Counted from the first letter of the stretch, positions 44,382 through 53,224 are shown. The stretch is 64,000 nt of DNA from JBBQXY01 sp051004815 (GCA_051004815.1 JBPCJY010000240.1:1-64000), one strand, 5' to 3'. Translations and numbers: made by a program. Notes: generated by a model from the letters alone, not told the origin.

Positions 44382-44957
44382 TTACCTGCTCTTCTGTGTT
44401 GCCAATGTTTGGCGCAATAGCTTTGTGCCACGGTGCAAATTAGATTTTACTGTGCCAAGGGGATGGTTCAGTAGTTCCGCTATCTCCCGATAACTCAGCC
44501 CTTCAAAATAGTAAAGGCTGACAGTTTCGCGATACTGTTCCGGCAAGATGTGGACGAGTGCTTCAAGTTCACGTAAACCCTCGCGGTCTTCCAGGGCAAT
44601 AGCGGGTTGCTCGCGCCAATCGTCCTCGATGTCAAGTACACTACTCTCTTCCGAAACATCTAACGAGACGAATTGCAGTTTGTCTTTGCGCAGACGGGCG
44701 TAAAAAACATTCAGCGTAATTTTGTATAGCCAGGGTTGTAGTTTCATAAACCGCACCCGCTCCGGCGGATAATCCCCCAAGGCATAGTACGCACGGATAA
44801 AAGTCTCCTGCACAATATCTTCCGCGTCCTGTGAGCTACCAGACTGGCGCAATGCAAAGCTATAGAGCCGATGCTGGTAGGTCAGCACCAGTTGTTGGAA
44901 GTAACGATCCAGATTCGCCGCCAGTTGCATTGACAACTGCCCATCACTCTCAGACAT
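44382..44957 (-). CDS. ECF-type RNA polymerase sigma factor
   Basis: 191 residues. Region 2 is RLYSFALRQSGSSQDAEDIVQETFIRAYYALGDY and LQPWLYKITLNVFYARLRKDK; region 4 is LPEQYRETVSLYYFEGLSYREIAELLNHPLGTVKSNLHRGTKLL. This is the two-region layout of extracytoplasmic-function sigma factors. It is followed by the HEAT/WD40 membrane protein rather than a zinc anti-sigma, so an extracellular signal through the propeller may set its activity. Confidence 0.92.
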   Translation of the reverse strand: MSESDGQLSMQLAANLDRYFQQLVLTYQHRLYSFALRQSGSSQDAEDIVQETFIRAYYALGDYPPERVRFMKLQPWLYKITLNVFYARLRKDKLQFVSLDVSEESSVLDIEDDWREQPAIALEDREGLRELEALVHILPEQYRETVSLYYFEGLSYREIAELLNHPLGTVKSNLHRGTKLLRQTLATQKSR

Positions 44958-45067
44958 TTCTTCTCTTCCGCGTGTATTTTCTCTTCAGAAGTTCTTCTAT
45001 ACGGTAGAATGCAAAAAAGGGCGTGGAGGTTGCAGGCTTAGGGATAGCCCCTCTTCTTGTTTAATTT

Positions 45068-46024
45068 TTACAGGCGGTGCAATACACTTTTTGCCAATGC
45101 TTGCAGCCCATCAACGTCATCTATATCTAGCCATTGCAGCATCAGTTCCTCGACCCCTGCTGCCGCGTAGCTTTGGATTTGCTCTACAATCATGTCGGGT
45201 GTACCAACGATTTCGTGCTGTTGGACGAGTGCATCAATTGCTCCATCCAAGGAGAGGTTTGCCAGTTGTGGATTGTTTGCTCGCCAGCGCAATCGCTTGT
45301 CGAGTTCCGCTTTATCGCGGCCAAAATTGATGCCGCGCATCATGGTGCGTTTGACAGCATTGGGCTGTCTACCAGCGTCTAAGACAAGTTTATCCAGTCG
45401 GGCCGAGTGTTCGCGGAATTCGGCGGGTGAAATCATGATGGAGTTCCAAATATCGGCGTAGCGTGCAGCCAGAGGTAGTGTGCGTTTGGGGCCATTGCCT
45501 CCTATGAGTATACGCGGCCCAGCGGAATGTTGTGGGCGTGGCAGCAGTGTGGCCTCACGCAATTGATAGAAGTGTCCTTCGTAGCTGACCGGCTCAGCAC
45601 TTTTCAGCAGGCGTGTTGTGACTTCAAGTCCTTCCTCGAAGCGGCTCATACGGGTAGGGATGTCGCCGAGCTCGAAGCCAAAGAGGTTGTGTTCGCGCTC
45701 TTGCCAGCCCGCCCCCAGTCCCAGGATCATTCTGCCGTTGCTGAGGTCATCCAGGGCGGCGGCTTGCCGCACAAGTTGCATGGGATTGCGCGTCGAGAAT
45801 GGAGCGACCAGGGGGCCAAAGTGAATGCGCTGTGTATGGTCGGCAAGATAGGTGAGGGAGACAATCATCTCCAACGCGTCTTTATCGGGTGGCCTGGCAT
45901 TGGTAAAGTGGTCGGAGCGAAATAGTCCGGCAAAGCCGAGATTCTCAACTTCGCTGACCAGTTGTTTCCAGAGGGGCCAGGTAAGGCCATTTTGTCCTTC
46001 GATCATTATTGATAGTGCAACCAT
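45068..46024 (-). CDS. LLM-class flavin-dependent oxidoreductase
   Basis: 318 residues, a TIM-barrel luciferase-like monooxygenase or F420-dependent enzyme. Motifs are GFAGLFRSDHF, LVAPFSTRNPMQLVRQAAALDDLSNGRMILGLGAGWQ and RILIGGNGPKRTLPLAARYADIWN, plus EEGLEVTTRLLKS. The tight AGWQ/GGNG features match F420-type members. The substrate is unknown. It follows the class V PLP gene by 20 bases on the same strand, so the two are probably one operon. Confidence 0.9.
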   Translation of the reverse strand: MVALSIMIEGQNGLTWPLWKQLVSEVENLGFAGLFRSDHFTNARPPDKDALEMIVSLTYLADHTQRIHFGPLVAPFSTRNPMQLVRQAAALDDLSNGRMILGLGAGWQEREHNLFGFELGDIPTRMSRFEEGLEVTTRLLKSAEPVSYEGHFYQLREATLLPRPQHSAGPRILIGGNGPKRTLPLAARYADIWNSIMISPAEFREHSARLDKLVLDAGRQPNAVKRTMMRGINFGRDKAELDKRLRWRANNPQLANLSLDGAIDALVQQHEIVGTPDMIVEQIQSYAAAGVEELMLQWLDIDDVDGLQALAKSVLHRL

Positions 46025-46044
46025 GCTCTGTTTGTTTCCTCTCG

Positions 46045-47292
46045 TTATTGTAATGCTTCAAGGGCGTTCAGCAGGATATCAATATCCGCGAGCGTCGTAT
46101 AGAAGTGTGGTGAGATGCGTACGATATCGTTGCGGGCGGCGGTGTAAATGTTGCGCGACGCGAGTTCGTCAACAATGTGCTGTACTGTTAGATTGCTGTG
46201 GTCGGGATGCGGCGAGAAGCAGACGATGCCGGAGCGTTCACCGTTTCCTTGCGGCGAAATAACGGGATAGCCCAGGCGTTCCAGACCAGCGATGGCATAG
46301 GCGGTCACGCCCAGGATACGCTCTTCAATGGCTTGCATTCCTCCCTCGATGCTCTCAAAAACGCCCAGGGCGGCATCGAGACCAACAATGGCGGTCAAGT
46401 TGGAGGTACTATACTCAAAGCGTGCCGCACCCATCTTCAAGGACTGGTCCAGGTGAAAGAAATCGAAGGGCGTCTCTACACTGAGCCAGCCGCGCCGCGT
46501 TGTCCGCAACTGTGGTAAGAGGTTGTCTGATAGGTACAATATGCCGACAGTGCGCGGTGCTAGCAGCCATTTATGTGAACCAGAGGCCAGGAAATCTACG
46601 CCCAGAGTCTCTACATCGATATCTATGGCTCCCAGTGCCTGCATAGCATCAATGCCGCAGAGGATGCCGCGCTCGTGGCAATAGTGGGCAATAGTGGCGA
46701 TGTCGTTGCGATAGCCAGTGGAGAACTCGACCAGTCCCAGGCTTACCAGGCGCGTGTGCTCCGTGATACGCTCAAGAATATCCGTGGTAACGACGCGGTG
46801 GTCGCGCAATGGCACCTGTTGTAGTTGTACGCCCTGCTCTTGCAAGTTCAGCCAGGGGTAGATATTGCTGGGAAATTCACCCTCAGCACTGAGAATCGTA
46901 TCGCCCGCACGCCAGGATAATCCCTGCGCTATCATCATCAAACCATCACCGGTATTGGCAGTCAAGGCAATCTGGTCGGGACGAGCGTTGAGCAGACGAG
47001 CCAGACGACGATGTGAACCGCGTTCGTACTCGGCCCAACGCGGCTCGTGTGAGCCGCCAAATGCGCTCACGTCGTCCAGGTATTCACGGACAGTCTGGAC
47101 CACTGGACGCGGCAACGGCCCATTGGCAGCGTGGTTGAGGTAGATAGTGCCGCGTGTCACCGGGAAAAAATACTGGCGTACATCCTGTACGCCTTCTTCC
47201 TCGCTATGAAATTCGTGTTCGCCCTCTTCCGCAAGCAAAAGAGAGGCCAACATATCGTCCAGGGACGGGATTTTATTGTCAGCATTGGTCAT
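46045..47292 (-). CDS. Class V aminotransferase-fold PLP enzyme
   Basis: 415 residues. The PLP lysine lies in SGSHKWLLAPRTVGILYL. Other motifs are YLNHAANGPLPRPVVQTVREYLDD, ALTANTGDGLMMIAQGL, VSLGLVEFSTGYRNDIATI, GIDAMQALGAIDIDVETL and ERSGIVCFSPH. It belongs to the cysteine desulfurase/selenocysteine lyase/isopenicillin-N epimerase fold. The Cys loop of desulfurases is not visible, so a non-desulfurase function is likely. The N-terminal extension of about 35 residues is variable. Confidence 0.87.
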   Translation of the reverse strand: MTNADNKIPSLDDMLASLLLAEEGEHEFHSEEEGVQDVRQYFFPVTRGTIYLNHAANGPLPRPVVQTVREYLDDVSAFGGSHEPRWAEYERGSHRRLARLLNARPDQIALTANTGDGLMMIAQGLSWRAGDTILSAEGEFPSNIYPWLNLQEQGVQLQQVPLRDHRVVTTDILERITEHTRLVSLGLVEFSTGYRNDIATIAHYCHERGILCGIDAMQALGAIDIDVETLGVDFLASGSHKWLLAPRTVGILYLSDNLLPQLRTTRRGWLSVETPFDFFHLDQSLKMGAARFEYSTSNLTAIVGLDAALGVFESIEGGMQAIEERILGVTAYAIAGLERLGYPVISPQGNGERSGIVCFSPHPDHSNLTVQHIVDELASRNIYTAARNDIVRISPHFYTTLADIDILLNALEALQ

Positions 47293-47340
47293 AAGATAAT
47301 TATTCCTGTTCTTCTTCGTTGTTCAAAATGCACCTCTCAC

Positions 47341-47370
47341 AAAGGGGTAAGCACTGTGCTTACCCCTTTT
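47341..47370 (-). terminator. Hairpin between HicB and the PLP enzyme gene
   Basis: A 13-bp stem AAGGGGTAAGCA/TGCTTACCCCTT starts about ten bases after the HicB stop and ends before the next start, separating the two transcripts. Confidence 0.78.
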
Positions 47371-47380
47371 CACATAGTCT

Positions 47381-47602
47381 TTAGAGATTGCTATCGTATA
47401 AATTGGGAGCGGGTACAGGAAGTCCTGCGGCTTCCAGTTCGTCAACATGCTGTCTGATAGCTGTTTTGGCGTGTTGAACGGCTTCCAAGCGTGTCTTGCC
47501 ACCCGCGACACAGCCCGGTAATTCATGGATAAAAACAATATAGACTTCATCATCAACGTGCCAAAGGATATCCATTGAATAGCAATCATACTTCTGATTC
47601 AA
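47381..47602 (-). CDS. HicB-like protein, second copy
   Basis: 73 residues. The UPF0150/HicB fold reads MDILWHVDDEVYIVFIHELPGCVAGGKTRLEAVQHAKTAI. TTG start with TTGA overlapping the upstream stop. It lacks a clear C-terminal DNA-binding helix, so it would rely on the first copy for DNA contact or act as a soluble RNase-H-like decoy. It is the last gene of hicA-hicB-hicB. Confidence 0.72.
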   Translation of the reverse strand: MNQKYDCYSMDILWHVDDEVYIVFIHELPGCVAGGKTRLEAVQHAKTAIRQHVDELEAAGLPVPAPNLYDSNL

Positions 47603-47844
47603 GCGGCACCTCTTACCTGCTCAATGGAGCTGGACGCCAGGATATGGGGAGGAGGTACAGGATGGCCCCATTCTTCTTTCGCTTCAATCACGAGTTCAAT
47701 CACTTCTTCTGCCTGTTGCACAGCCTCTTCATAGGTGTTGCCATGAGTGTGGCAAAAAGGAAATTCTGGCAGAGAAGCGATATACAGCTTGTCTTCCTCA
47801 CTCCACTGGATAATTACAGCATATTTCGTATACTTACTGTCCAC
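47599..47844 (-). CDS. hicB: HicB antitoxin-like protein, first copy
   Basis: 81 residues, GTG start. The sequence AVIIQWSEEDKLYIASLPEFPFCHTHGNTYEEAVQQAEEVIELVIEA fits HicB, with the RNase-H-like fold. It overlaps the HicA gene by 11 bases and the second HicB by four, so all three are coupled. A second copy by duplication or a split antitoxin are both possible. Confidence 0.85.
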   Translation of the reverse strand: MDSKYTKYAVIIQWSEEDKLYIASLPEFPFCHTHGNTYEEAVQQAEEVIELVIEAKEEWGHPVPPPHILASSSIEQVRGAA

Positions 47845-48046
47845 GTTGTGTCTCCTTTAGCTTTTTGAGAATATTGCTCACATCTTTTTCCTGATAAGGT
47901 TTGGCGTCGCTACCGTCTTGCCCTGAAAGAGTGAGGTCCTCTTTTAAACTAGGGTGTTCCCATACCGTGTGGCTTCCTTTACCGGGCAGCATAAAGAAAC
48001 CTGCTTTCCGCAACATTGCCTTGAGTTCGCGTATCTTTTTGGGCAT
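47834..48046 (-). CDS. hicA: HicA toxin-like protein
   Basis: 70 residues with the double-stranded RNA-binding fold: LKAMLRKAGFFMLPGKGSHTVWEHPSLKEDLTL, including the conserved GKGSHxVW catalytic His. In type II modules HicA cuts mRNA and HicB neutralises it. It is promoter-proximal, the usual hicAB order, and the ATG is preceded by a long stretch without genes. Confidence 0.88.
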   Translation of the reverse strand: MPKKIRELKAMLRKAGFFMLPGKGSHTVWEHPSLKEDLTLSGQDGSDAKPYQEKDVSNILKKLKETQRGQ

Positions 48047-48452
48047 GTTTCATAAGGGACAAGAAGCCTTTCCGGCTCTATGTATAGCATAAGTATACCC
48101 AATCGCTGTAGGTGTTTCAATTGTGGCCGAAAAAGGCATTTGTCCTAACCTCCTCGAAAATATTAGTGGCGCAGAACCACTTACTTATTGCTATACAGCT
48201 AGTGAGAGAAAAAGCGGAAAGAATCGAGGAGATTTTGGAAAAATTGGTACCATTACTCAAAATACCTCGCTTTTTGTTGTGCATGGATAGTGGCCCAGAC
48301 ACAACCGCTACAACTGCTACAAGTGACACAACTGCTACAAGTGAAACCATCTGTTCTAACCTATTACCTCCAAACGCTTGCAGTTGTGGCCCTGGACTGG
48401 TACAATCGGTGGCAGCGAACAGGCAATTTGTGTCAAGGGAGTGAGGCGATCT
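48047..48452. other. Gene-poor stretch with an 18-bp tandem repeat
   Basis: No supported gene. Short open frames exist on both strands but have no ribosome site or similarity. A forward frame near 48200-48270 encodes REKAERIEEILEKL, the sort of helix seen at Uma2-type nuclease C-termini, which could be a remnant. An 18-bp unit (ACAACTGCTACAAGTGAC) is doubled at 48310-48345. Confidence 0.5.
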
Positions 48453-49157
48453 ATGATTATCGGGAAGATTGTGAAGTCGGACTCGCATATTACGTACGTG
48501 TGCCAGATATTTGGGCCGCGTGAGATGGAGGTGCAACCCACCCCTGCTGATTATGCGTTTGGCCGTTTTGTGCGGATCGCTGTACGTTCTGGACAAAACG
48601 ATGAACCTGAAAAGCTGCGTGCGCTGGCGCAGGGCAAGAACTACGAACCTGTCTCGTATGCGGTTGGTGTTATTTATGATACGATTTTGCAGAACCCGGC
48701 CTTTGGTACGTTGGGGCCGCGCCTCTCCAATGAGACGCAAGTTGAGCTTTTTTCACCGGATTATATCGCTGAGAAGGCCATATTGGTGTATGTGATGGTG
48801 CTGGGGATGATCGAGCAGCGCACGAATCCGCTGGGAGAGGCTGAATTGCTTTCGACCATGCATGGTGTGCCGTTGCTTTCGCTCGAATTGGAGAGCGAGA
48901 TTGAGATCATGACCGATGAGGCGGTACGCGCCTTCCACTACTTTAGCGATGCGGACCGAGCTGGTGTGGATGGCCTGACACCTTACCTGCACATGGGCTA
49001 TCTGCCACACATTATTTCGCAGCGCAACAGTCTGCTCCCGATGGTCACGTTGCGCATCATCGATCAGTTGGAGCGGCTCTTCCCGCAGAATGTGTCGTTA
49101 CTATCCATTGTCAAGCGCAACTTCGCCTGGCGTTTGAAAGTGGAGACGACAGGATAA
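48453..49157 (+). CDS. HerA-partner protein with HAS-barrel-like start
   Basis: 234 residues from the ATG at 48453. The first 50 residues (IIGKIVKSDSHITYVCQIFGP, then GRFVRIAVRS) look like the HAS-barrel that normally opens HerA ATPases. The rest is not recognised. It is followed 31 bases later by the HerA-like ATPase, so the two form an operon. It shares no motif with NurA, the usual nuclease partner. Confidence 0.6.
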   Translation: MIIGKIVKSDSHITYVCQIFGPREMEVQPTPADYAFGRFVRIAVRSGQNDEPEKLRALAQGKNYEPVSYAVGVIYDTILQNPAFGTLGPRLSNETQVELFSPDYIAEKAILVYVMVLGMIEQRTNPLGEAELLSTMHGVPLLSLELESEIEIMTDEAVRAFHYFSDADRAGVDGLTPYLHMGYLPHIISQRNSLLPMVTLRIIDQLERLFPQNVSLLSIVKRNFAWRLKVETTG

Positions 49158-49188
49158 ATAAGCTAAACAGGATAACGGAGGTTTTTTC

Positions 49189-50925
49189 ATGTTCGACCCA
49201 ACCAGCCAGGTTCATATTGTGCGACCAGCCCGTAAACCTGTTGGCATTGCCAAGGGGCCAGGCGAGACAACGCATGAGTACACGTTTGTTTCGCGTGACG
49301 ATGAACAAGAACTCAAGAACGGCGAATATGTCTATTACGAACTGTCCGCTGCTAACGCGGCTGGCTTAAATGGTTCATCGCCATTGACGCGCCGTGTGTT
49401 GGGTCGCATCCTCAAGCGGGTGCCGTTGCAATTGTACCCTGATACATTCCTGGCGGAGCCGGCGATTGCGCCTTCGCAAGTGGCGGCTATGGTTGGCTAT
49501 GACTCCCTCACCAACGAACTGTTTGAGCTACATGTCGCCATCATGGGTTACTACGAGCAGTCCACCGGCTCTTTCATCAACCCGTGGATTCCGCCGCAGT
49601 CGGGCAAACAGATTTTCCTGGCCGATGACGAGATGCTCTCCACCATCCTGAGTCGTAAGCGGACAGCACAGTCGGGTTCCGCCACTATCGGCTCGTTGTT
49701 GACGCGTGAGCCAGATGCCGTACCGATTGTGCTCTCGGTAAAAGACCTGGTGAGTACCCACCTGGCAATCATTGCCAGCACTGGTGCTGGCAAAAGTTAC
49801 CTCGCCAGCGTGGTCATTGAGGAACTTATGCAGCCATATAACAAGGCTTGCGTCCTCATTCTTGATCCGCACGGTGAATATAATACGTTGGATGAGATCG
49901 CCAACGCTCCACGCTTTAGCGAAGATGGTGATGGCCGAGGCGGCGGCTACCGGGCGCAAGTGAAAGTGTATAAGCCAGAGCAGGTGAAGGTGCGTATCTC
50001 CTCACTGAAAATGGGCGATATGCGTCACCTCTTGCCAGAGATGACGGAGAAGCAGCAGTACCTGCTGAACCGGGCCTTGCGTAAGGTGGAAGAGACGAAG
50101 AAAGGTACGCCCTGGGGGGCAGCGGATTTGAAAGCGGCTATCAAGGCGGTCTCGAAACAGAAAGGCGACGAGGATAGCGAGGGAGCCGACGACTCCAGCA
50201 CCGTTCACGCGCTGACATGGCGTATTGATGATCGCTTCGTGAATAGCTTCACCTTTGACGATACGCAGCACCTGGACTTGCCAGAGATCTTTAAGCCGGG
50301 CCAGTGTACCGTGCTACAACTGAATGATATTGATGAGCGCGATCAGCAGGTGGTGGTTGCGACGCTGTTGCGCCGCCTCTATAAAGCACGCATGGACACT
50401 GAACGCGGCAAAGTGCATTCCGGCGAGTTTTACCTGCCCTATCCCGTCTTTGTGCTTCTAGAAGAGGCACACCACTTTGCCCCTGGTGGAACGGATGTAG
50501 TTTCCACCGGCATTCTCAAACAGGTGCTGGCCGAAGGACGTAAATTTGGCATTGGCGTAGGTTTAATTAGTCAGCGTCCCGGCAAGCTCAATTCCGATGT
50601 GTTGAGCCAGTGCCAGACGCAGTGTATCATGCGTATCGTCAATGAGATCGACCAGAAGAGTGTTGCCTCAGCCATCGAAGGCGTTGGGCGCGACCTCTTA
50701 AACAATTTGCCGGCCCTGTCAAAAGGGCAGGTGATTGTGGCGGGGGCCGCCGTCAATACACCGGTGATCTGCCGCGTGCGCTTACGCTTCACCCGCCACG
50801 GCGGCGAGAGCAAAGATGCGCCGGACATGTGGCAGAACTATTTCAGCCCTGAAAAGCAAGAGAGTCGCCAACGCAACGAAGCCCCCCTAAACAACAACAA
50901 TAAAGGCTTTAATTTAATGCGGTAA
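49189..50925 (+). CDS. HerA-like DUF87 ATPase
   Basis: 578 residues, ATG with GGAGG 7 bases upstream. An N-terminal barrel (GIAKGPGETTHEYTFVSRDD, VLGRIL) leads to the RecA-like core: Walker A GAGKSYLAS in IIASTGAGKS, ILDPHGEYN, a coiled segment, Walker B VFVLLEEAHHFAPGG and ISQRPGKLNSDVLSQCQTQ. HerA hexamers translocate DNA, with NurA for end resection or other effectors in phage defence. Here the effector would be the upstream unknown protein. Confidence 0.88.
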   Translation: MFDPTSQVHIVRPARKPVGIAKGPGETTHEYTFVSRDDEQELKNGEYVYYELSAANAAGLNGSSPLTRRVLGRILKRVPLQLYPDTFLAEPAIAPSQVAAMVGYDSLTNELFELHVAIMGYYEQSTGSFINPWIPPQSGKQIFLADDEMLSTILSRKRTAQSGSATIGSLLTREPDAVPIVLSVKDLVSTHLAIIASTGAGKSYLASVVIEELMQPYNKACVLILDPHGEYNTLDEIANAPRFSEDGDGRGGGYRAQVKVYKPEQVKVRISSLKMGDMRHLLPEMTEKQQYLLNRALRKVEETKKGTPWGAADLKAAIKAVSKQKGDEDSEGADDSSTVHALTWRIDDRFVNSFTFDDTQHLDLPEIFKPGQCTVLQLNDIDERDQQVVVATLLRRLYKARMDTERGKVHSGEFYLPYPVFVLLEEAHHFAPGGTDVVSTGILKQVLAEGRKFGIGVGLISQRPGKLNSDVLSQCQTQCIMRIVNEIDQKSVASAIEGVGRDLLNNLPALSKGQVIVAGAAVNTPVICRVRLRFTRHGGESKDAPDMWQNYFSPEKQESRQRNEAPLNNNNKGFNLMR

Positions 50926-50933
50926 GATAGAGC

Positions 50934-51308
50934 ATGACAAAGATAACTAACCGGACAACACTGTACCTATTGCTAATACTCGCCCTCCTGCTCTGGGGTG
51001 GGCTACTCGCCTTTACCCACTTTGTAGCACCGAATAGCGTGCCAGCCTATAGCATCTTTTTTGTGCTGCTAGCAGTAGCCTTGAGCTGTACCTTCACTCC
51101 CATGGCCTACTTCATCAACTTGCGTTTCCTCTCCTCGCGGCTCTATCGGGCAACTATGCGTCATGCCTTGCGCCAGAGCGTGTTGTTGTCACTGTGCATC
51201 GTCCTGAATCTGTTGTTGCGCTCGTTGCATAGCTGGAATATCTTCACGGCGATCATCATTTTCATTGCGGCTATTGTGATAGAGGTGGTATCATTGGCTC
51301 GGAAATAA
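50934..51308 (+). CDS. Small four-TM membrane protein
   Basis: 124 residues with about four membrane segments (LYLLLILALLLWGGLLAF, IFFVLLAVALSC, LLSLCIVLNLLL, FTAIIIFIAAIVIEVV). The start follows the HerA stop by eight bases, so it is probably in the same operon. No family recognised. A clear ribosome site is missing. Confidence 0.65.
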   Translation: MTKITNRTTLYLLLILALLLWGGLLAFTHFVAPNSVPAYSIFFVLLAVALSCTFTPMAYFINLRFLSSRLYRATMRHALRQSVLLSLCIVLNLLLRSLHSWNIFTAIIIFIAAIVIEVVSLARK

Positions 51309-51341
51309 GCAGCCTCATGCATTAGAAAAAGGGAAAAAAGA

Positions 51342-51812
51342 ATGAGCAATAACGTACCTGAGCAACCGTCCTCAATGGAGCAAGGCGGTGTGCGTATCAT
51401 CAAACCGCACCAATTTGACGCCAATACGCCGCAAACTCCTGGCATGCAGAGAATGGCGGCAATCTCACACGAGCTAGCTGGTTCGAAGAGCATCTGGGGC
51501 GGGATAACGGTGGTGGCTCCCGCGACCGCCAGTGGTATTCATCATCATGGGGAGATTGAGACCATTATTTATGTGGTGTCGGGTCACGGCAAAATGCGCT
51601 GGGGCGATACGATGCAGTTTGAGCAAGAGGTCGAACCGGGCGATTTTATCTATGTGCCGCCTTTTGTGCCGCACCAGGAGATCAACCCATCGCCCGATAC
51701 AGCGACGCAATGGGTGATAGTGCGCAACTCGCAGGAGCCAATCGTGGTCAATCTTGAACCAATGAATGCGTCGCAACAGCAAGCTAATGATGCGGCACAT
51801 AATGTCATGTAA
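51342..51812 (+). CDS. Cupin-domain protein
   Basis: 156 residues. The two cupin motifs read HHHGEIETIIYVVSGHGKMRWG and PGDFIYVPPFVPHQEINPS, with the metal-binding His and Glu residues. The fold binds a metal and often a small ligand; the substrate is unknown. The gene is 33 bases after the small membrane gene and runs the same way. Confidence 0.85.
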   Translation: MSNNVPEQPSSMEQGGVRIIKPHQFDANTPQTPGMQRMAAISHELAGSKSIWGGITVVAPATASGIHHHGEIETIIYVVSGHGKMRWGDTMQFEQEVEPGDFIYVPPFVPHQEINPSPDTATQWVIVRNSQEPIVVNLEPMNASQQQANDAAHNVM

Positions 51813-51860
51813 GATGCACTGTATGGCATCCGATATTACCATCTAGAGAGAGAAGCGGCC

Positions 51861-52295
51861 ATGGCTACACGTATCCTGGTAATAAACGACACGCAAGCAA
51901 TTCTCGAACTTTTCCGCAGCATTCTGGAAGAAGAGGGCTACGAAGTTATGTTATCCGCTGTCCCTTATCAGAATGTGAGCGAGATTGAGCAGGTTCACGC
52001 TGATCTGATCATTTTAGATGTCATGTTCGGCGATCAAAAAGCTGGTTGGCAGATGGTGCAAATGCTGAGGATGAACCGCGCAACGGCATCGTTACCCATT
52101 ATTGTCTGTACCGCGGCCATACGGGAGGTGCGCGAAACAGAAGGGTATTTGATAGCGCAAGGGGTGCTTGTCTTGTACAAGCCCTTCAAGCTTGATGACC
52201 TCTTATCCATGGTTTCCCAGGCCCTGGCACTTCCGCATCATGTTATATCGCAAGCCAGTGAAGAGGACAAGAAAAGCGTCAAGAGAAAGGATTAA
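51861..52295 (+). CDS. Response-regulator receiver-only protein
   Basis: 144 residues, a single REC domain. Asp acceptor in ADLIILDVMFGD, Thr/Ser switch in PIIVCTAAI, Lys in VLYKPF. The first acidic pair is reduced to Asn-Asp (INDTQAI), which can change Mg2+ binding but is seen in other working receivers. No output domain, so it acts by protein contact. It is followed by an unknown PD-(D/E)XK-like gene with a 3-base gap. Confidence 0.87.
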   Translation: MATRILVINDTQAILELFRSILEEEGYEVMLSAVPYQNVSEIEQVHADLIILDVMFGDQKAGWQMVQMLRMNRATASLPIIVCTAAIREVRETEGYLIAQGVLVLYKPFKLDDLLSMVSQALALPHHVISQASEEDKKSVKRKD

Positions 52296-52297
52296 TA

Positions 52298-53164
52298 ATG
52301 AACAATAAACGACCTTATACGCATATCCTCAAAAATCTCTTTCACGAGCAGGCTACAGAGATTATTCCCTTGTTGCTGCCCGAGTACCGGGTTGAACAGG
52401 TTTTAAACATCGAGCTGCCAGAACTCAAATCGACGTATATTGAAGGCTCCCCGGGTAAGTTTGAAGAGGGGCTGGTGGAACTAGCTCTACCAGGAGCCAC
52501 GCTGTTAGGCGTATATCAAACCGAATGGATAGAACACTCCGGCAACTTTGAACGCGCCTATCGCGCCAATAGCTCAGAGACTGATAAGCCAATATACCTG
52601 CTTATTGAATTCCAGACAGAACGCGAAGACGAAAAGCTCTCTCATCGCCTGATGTGCAATTTTGCATTCGTAAACTGGTATGTAGATAATGATACAGAGC
52701 AAGAGGACGAAGATGTTGAGCAAGAAGATGAGAACGTTGAGGATGAGCAAAAGGGTACAGTCAGAACTACCTATGTCTATCCAGCAGTGCTCTGCCCTTT
52801 CCCGCAGTCTGTACCTGCCCCTGTACACGACACGTTTGCAGGGAAAGTCATACACATCTTCAATTTCGAGGTACTCGGCCTCTGGGAAAAAGATGCACGC
52901 GAGTTTCTGAATACGCATGTCATCGCCATCTATTTTTTGCTCCCGGCGATGAAAAATGCTGATGCCACCCTGTTGGGGCTGGCCATTGAGGAACTTGCTC
53001 AGCGGTTCCAGAACGATGACATAGAATTGGGGCGGCATTTGACGGGACTGTATCTTCTGCTACAGCAATCTGATACGATGTCGGAAGAGGAGAAGCTGGC
53101 AGCACAAGAGCACTTGAAACGATTTATGCATCTGATTAAGAACGATCCTTACGAAGAGCCATAA
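52298..53164 (+). CDS. Rpn/PD-(D/E)XK nuclease-like protein
   Basis: 288 residues. The core KPIYLLIEFQTEREDEKLSHRLMCNFAFVNWY has the IEFQ...D...R pattern of the Rpn/transposase_31 group of PD-(D/E)XK proteins. A DxEQEDEDVEQEDENVE acidic insert follows. The C-terminus is helical (LAIEELAQRFQNDDIELGRHLTGLYLLL). Rpn proteins are DNA endonucleases linked to recombination or defence. It is paired here with a receiver protein, so it may be phosphorelay-controlled, which would be unusual. Confidence 0.6.
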   Translation: MNNKRPYTHILKNLFHEQATEIIPLLLPEYRVEQVLNIELPELKSTYIEGSPGKFEEGLVELALPGATLLGVYQTEWIEHSGNFERAYRANSSETDKPIYLLIEFQTEREDEKLSHRLMCNFAFVNWYVDNDTEQEDEDVEQEDENVEDEQKGTVRTTYVYPAVLCPFPQSVPAPVHDTFAGKVIHIFNFEVLGLWEKDAREFLNTHVIAIYFLLPAMKNADATLLGLAIEELAQRFQNDDIELGRHLTGLYLLLQQSDTMSEEEKLAAQEHLKRFMHLIKNDPYEEP

Positions 53165-53182
53165 ACCACGGAGTATATCCGG

Positions 53183-53224
53183 GGGCTTGCAGCCAGTCCG
53201 AACGCGGATTTTCGTTGCAAGCCC
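53183..53224. terminator. Hairpin after the Rpn-like gene
   Basis: The 9-bp stem GGGCTTGCA/TGCAAGCCC sits around a 24-base loop, 19 bases past the stop. Confidence 0.55.

Noticed and set aside
48117..48740. Reverse ORF of 207 residues
   Set aside because: Overlaps the 5' part of the HerA-partner gene, has no start signal and reads like an antisense frame.
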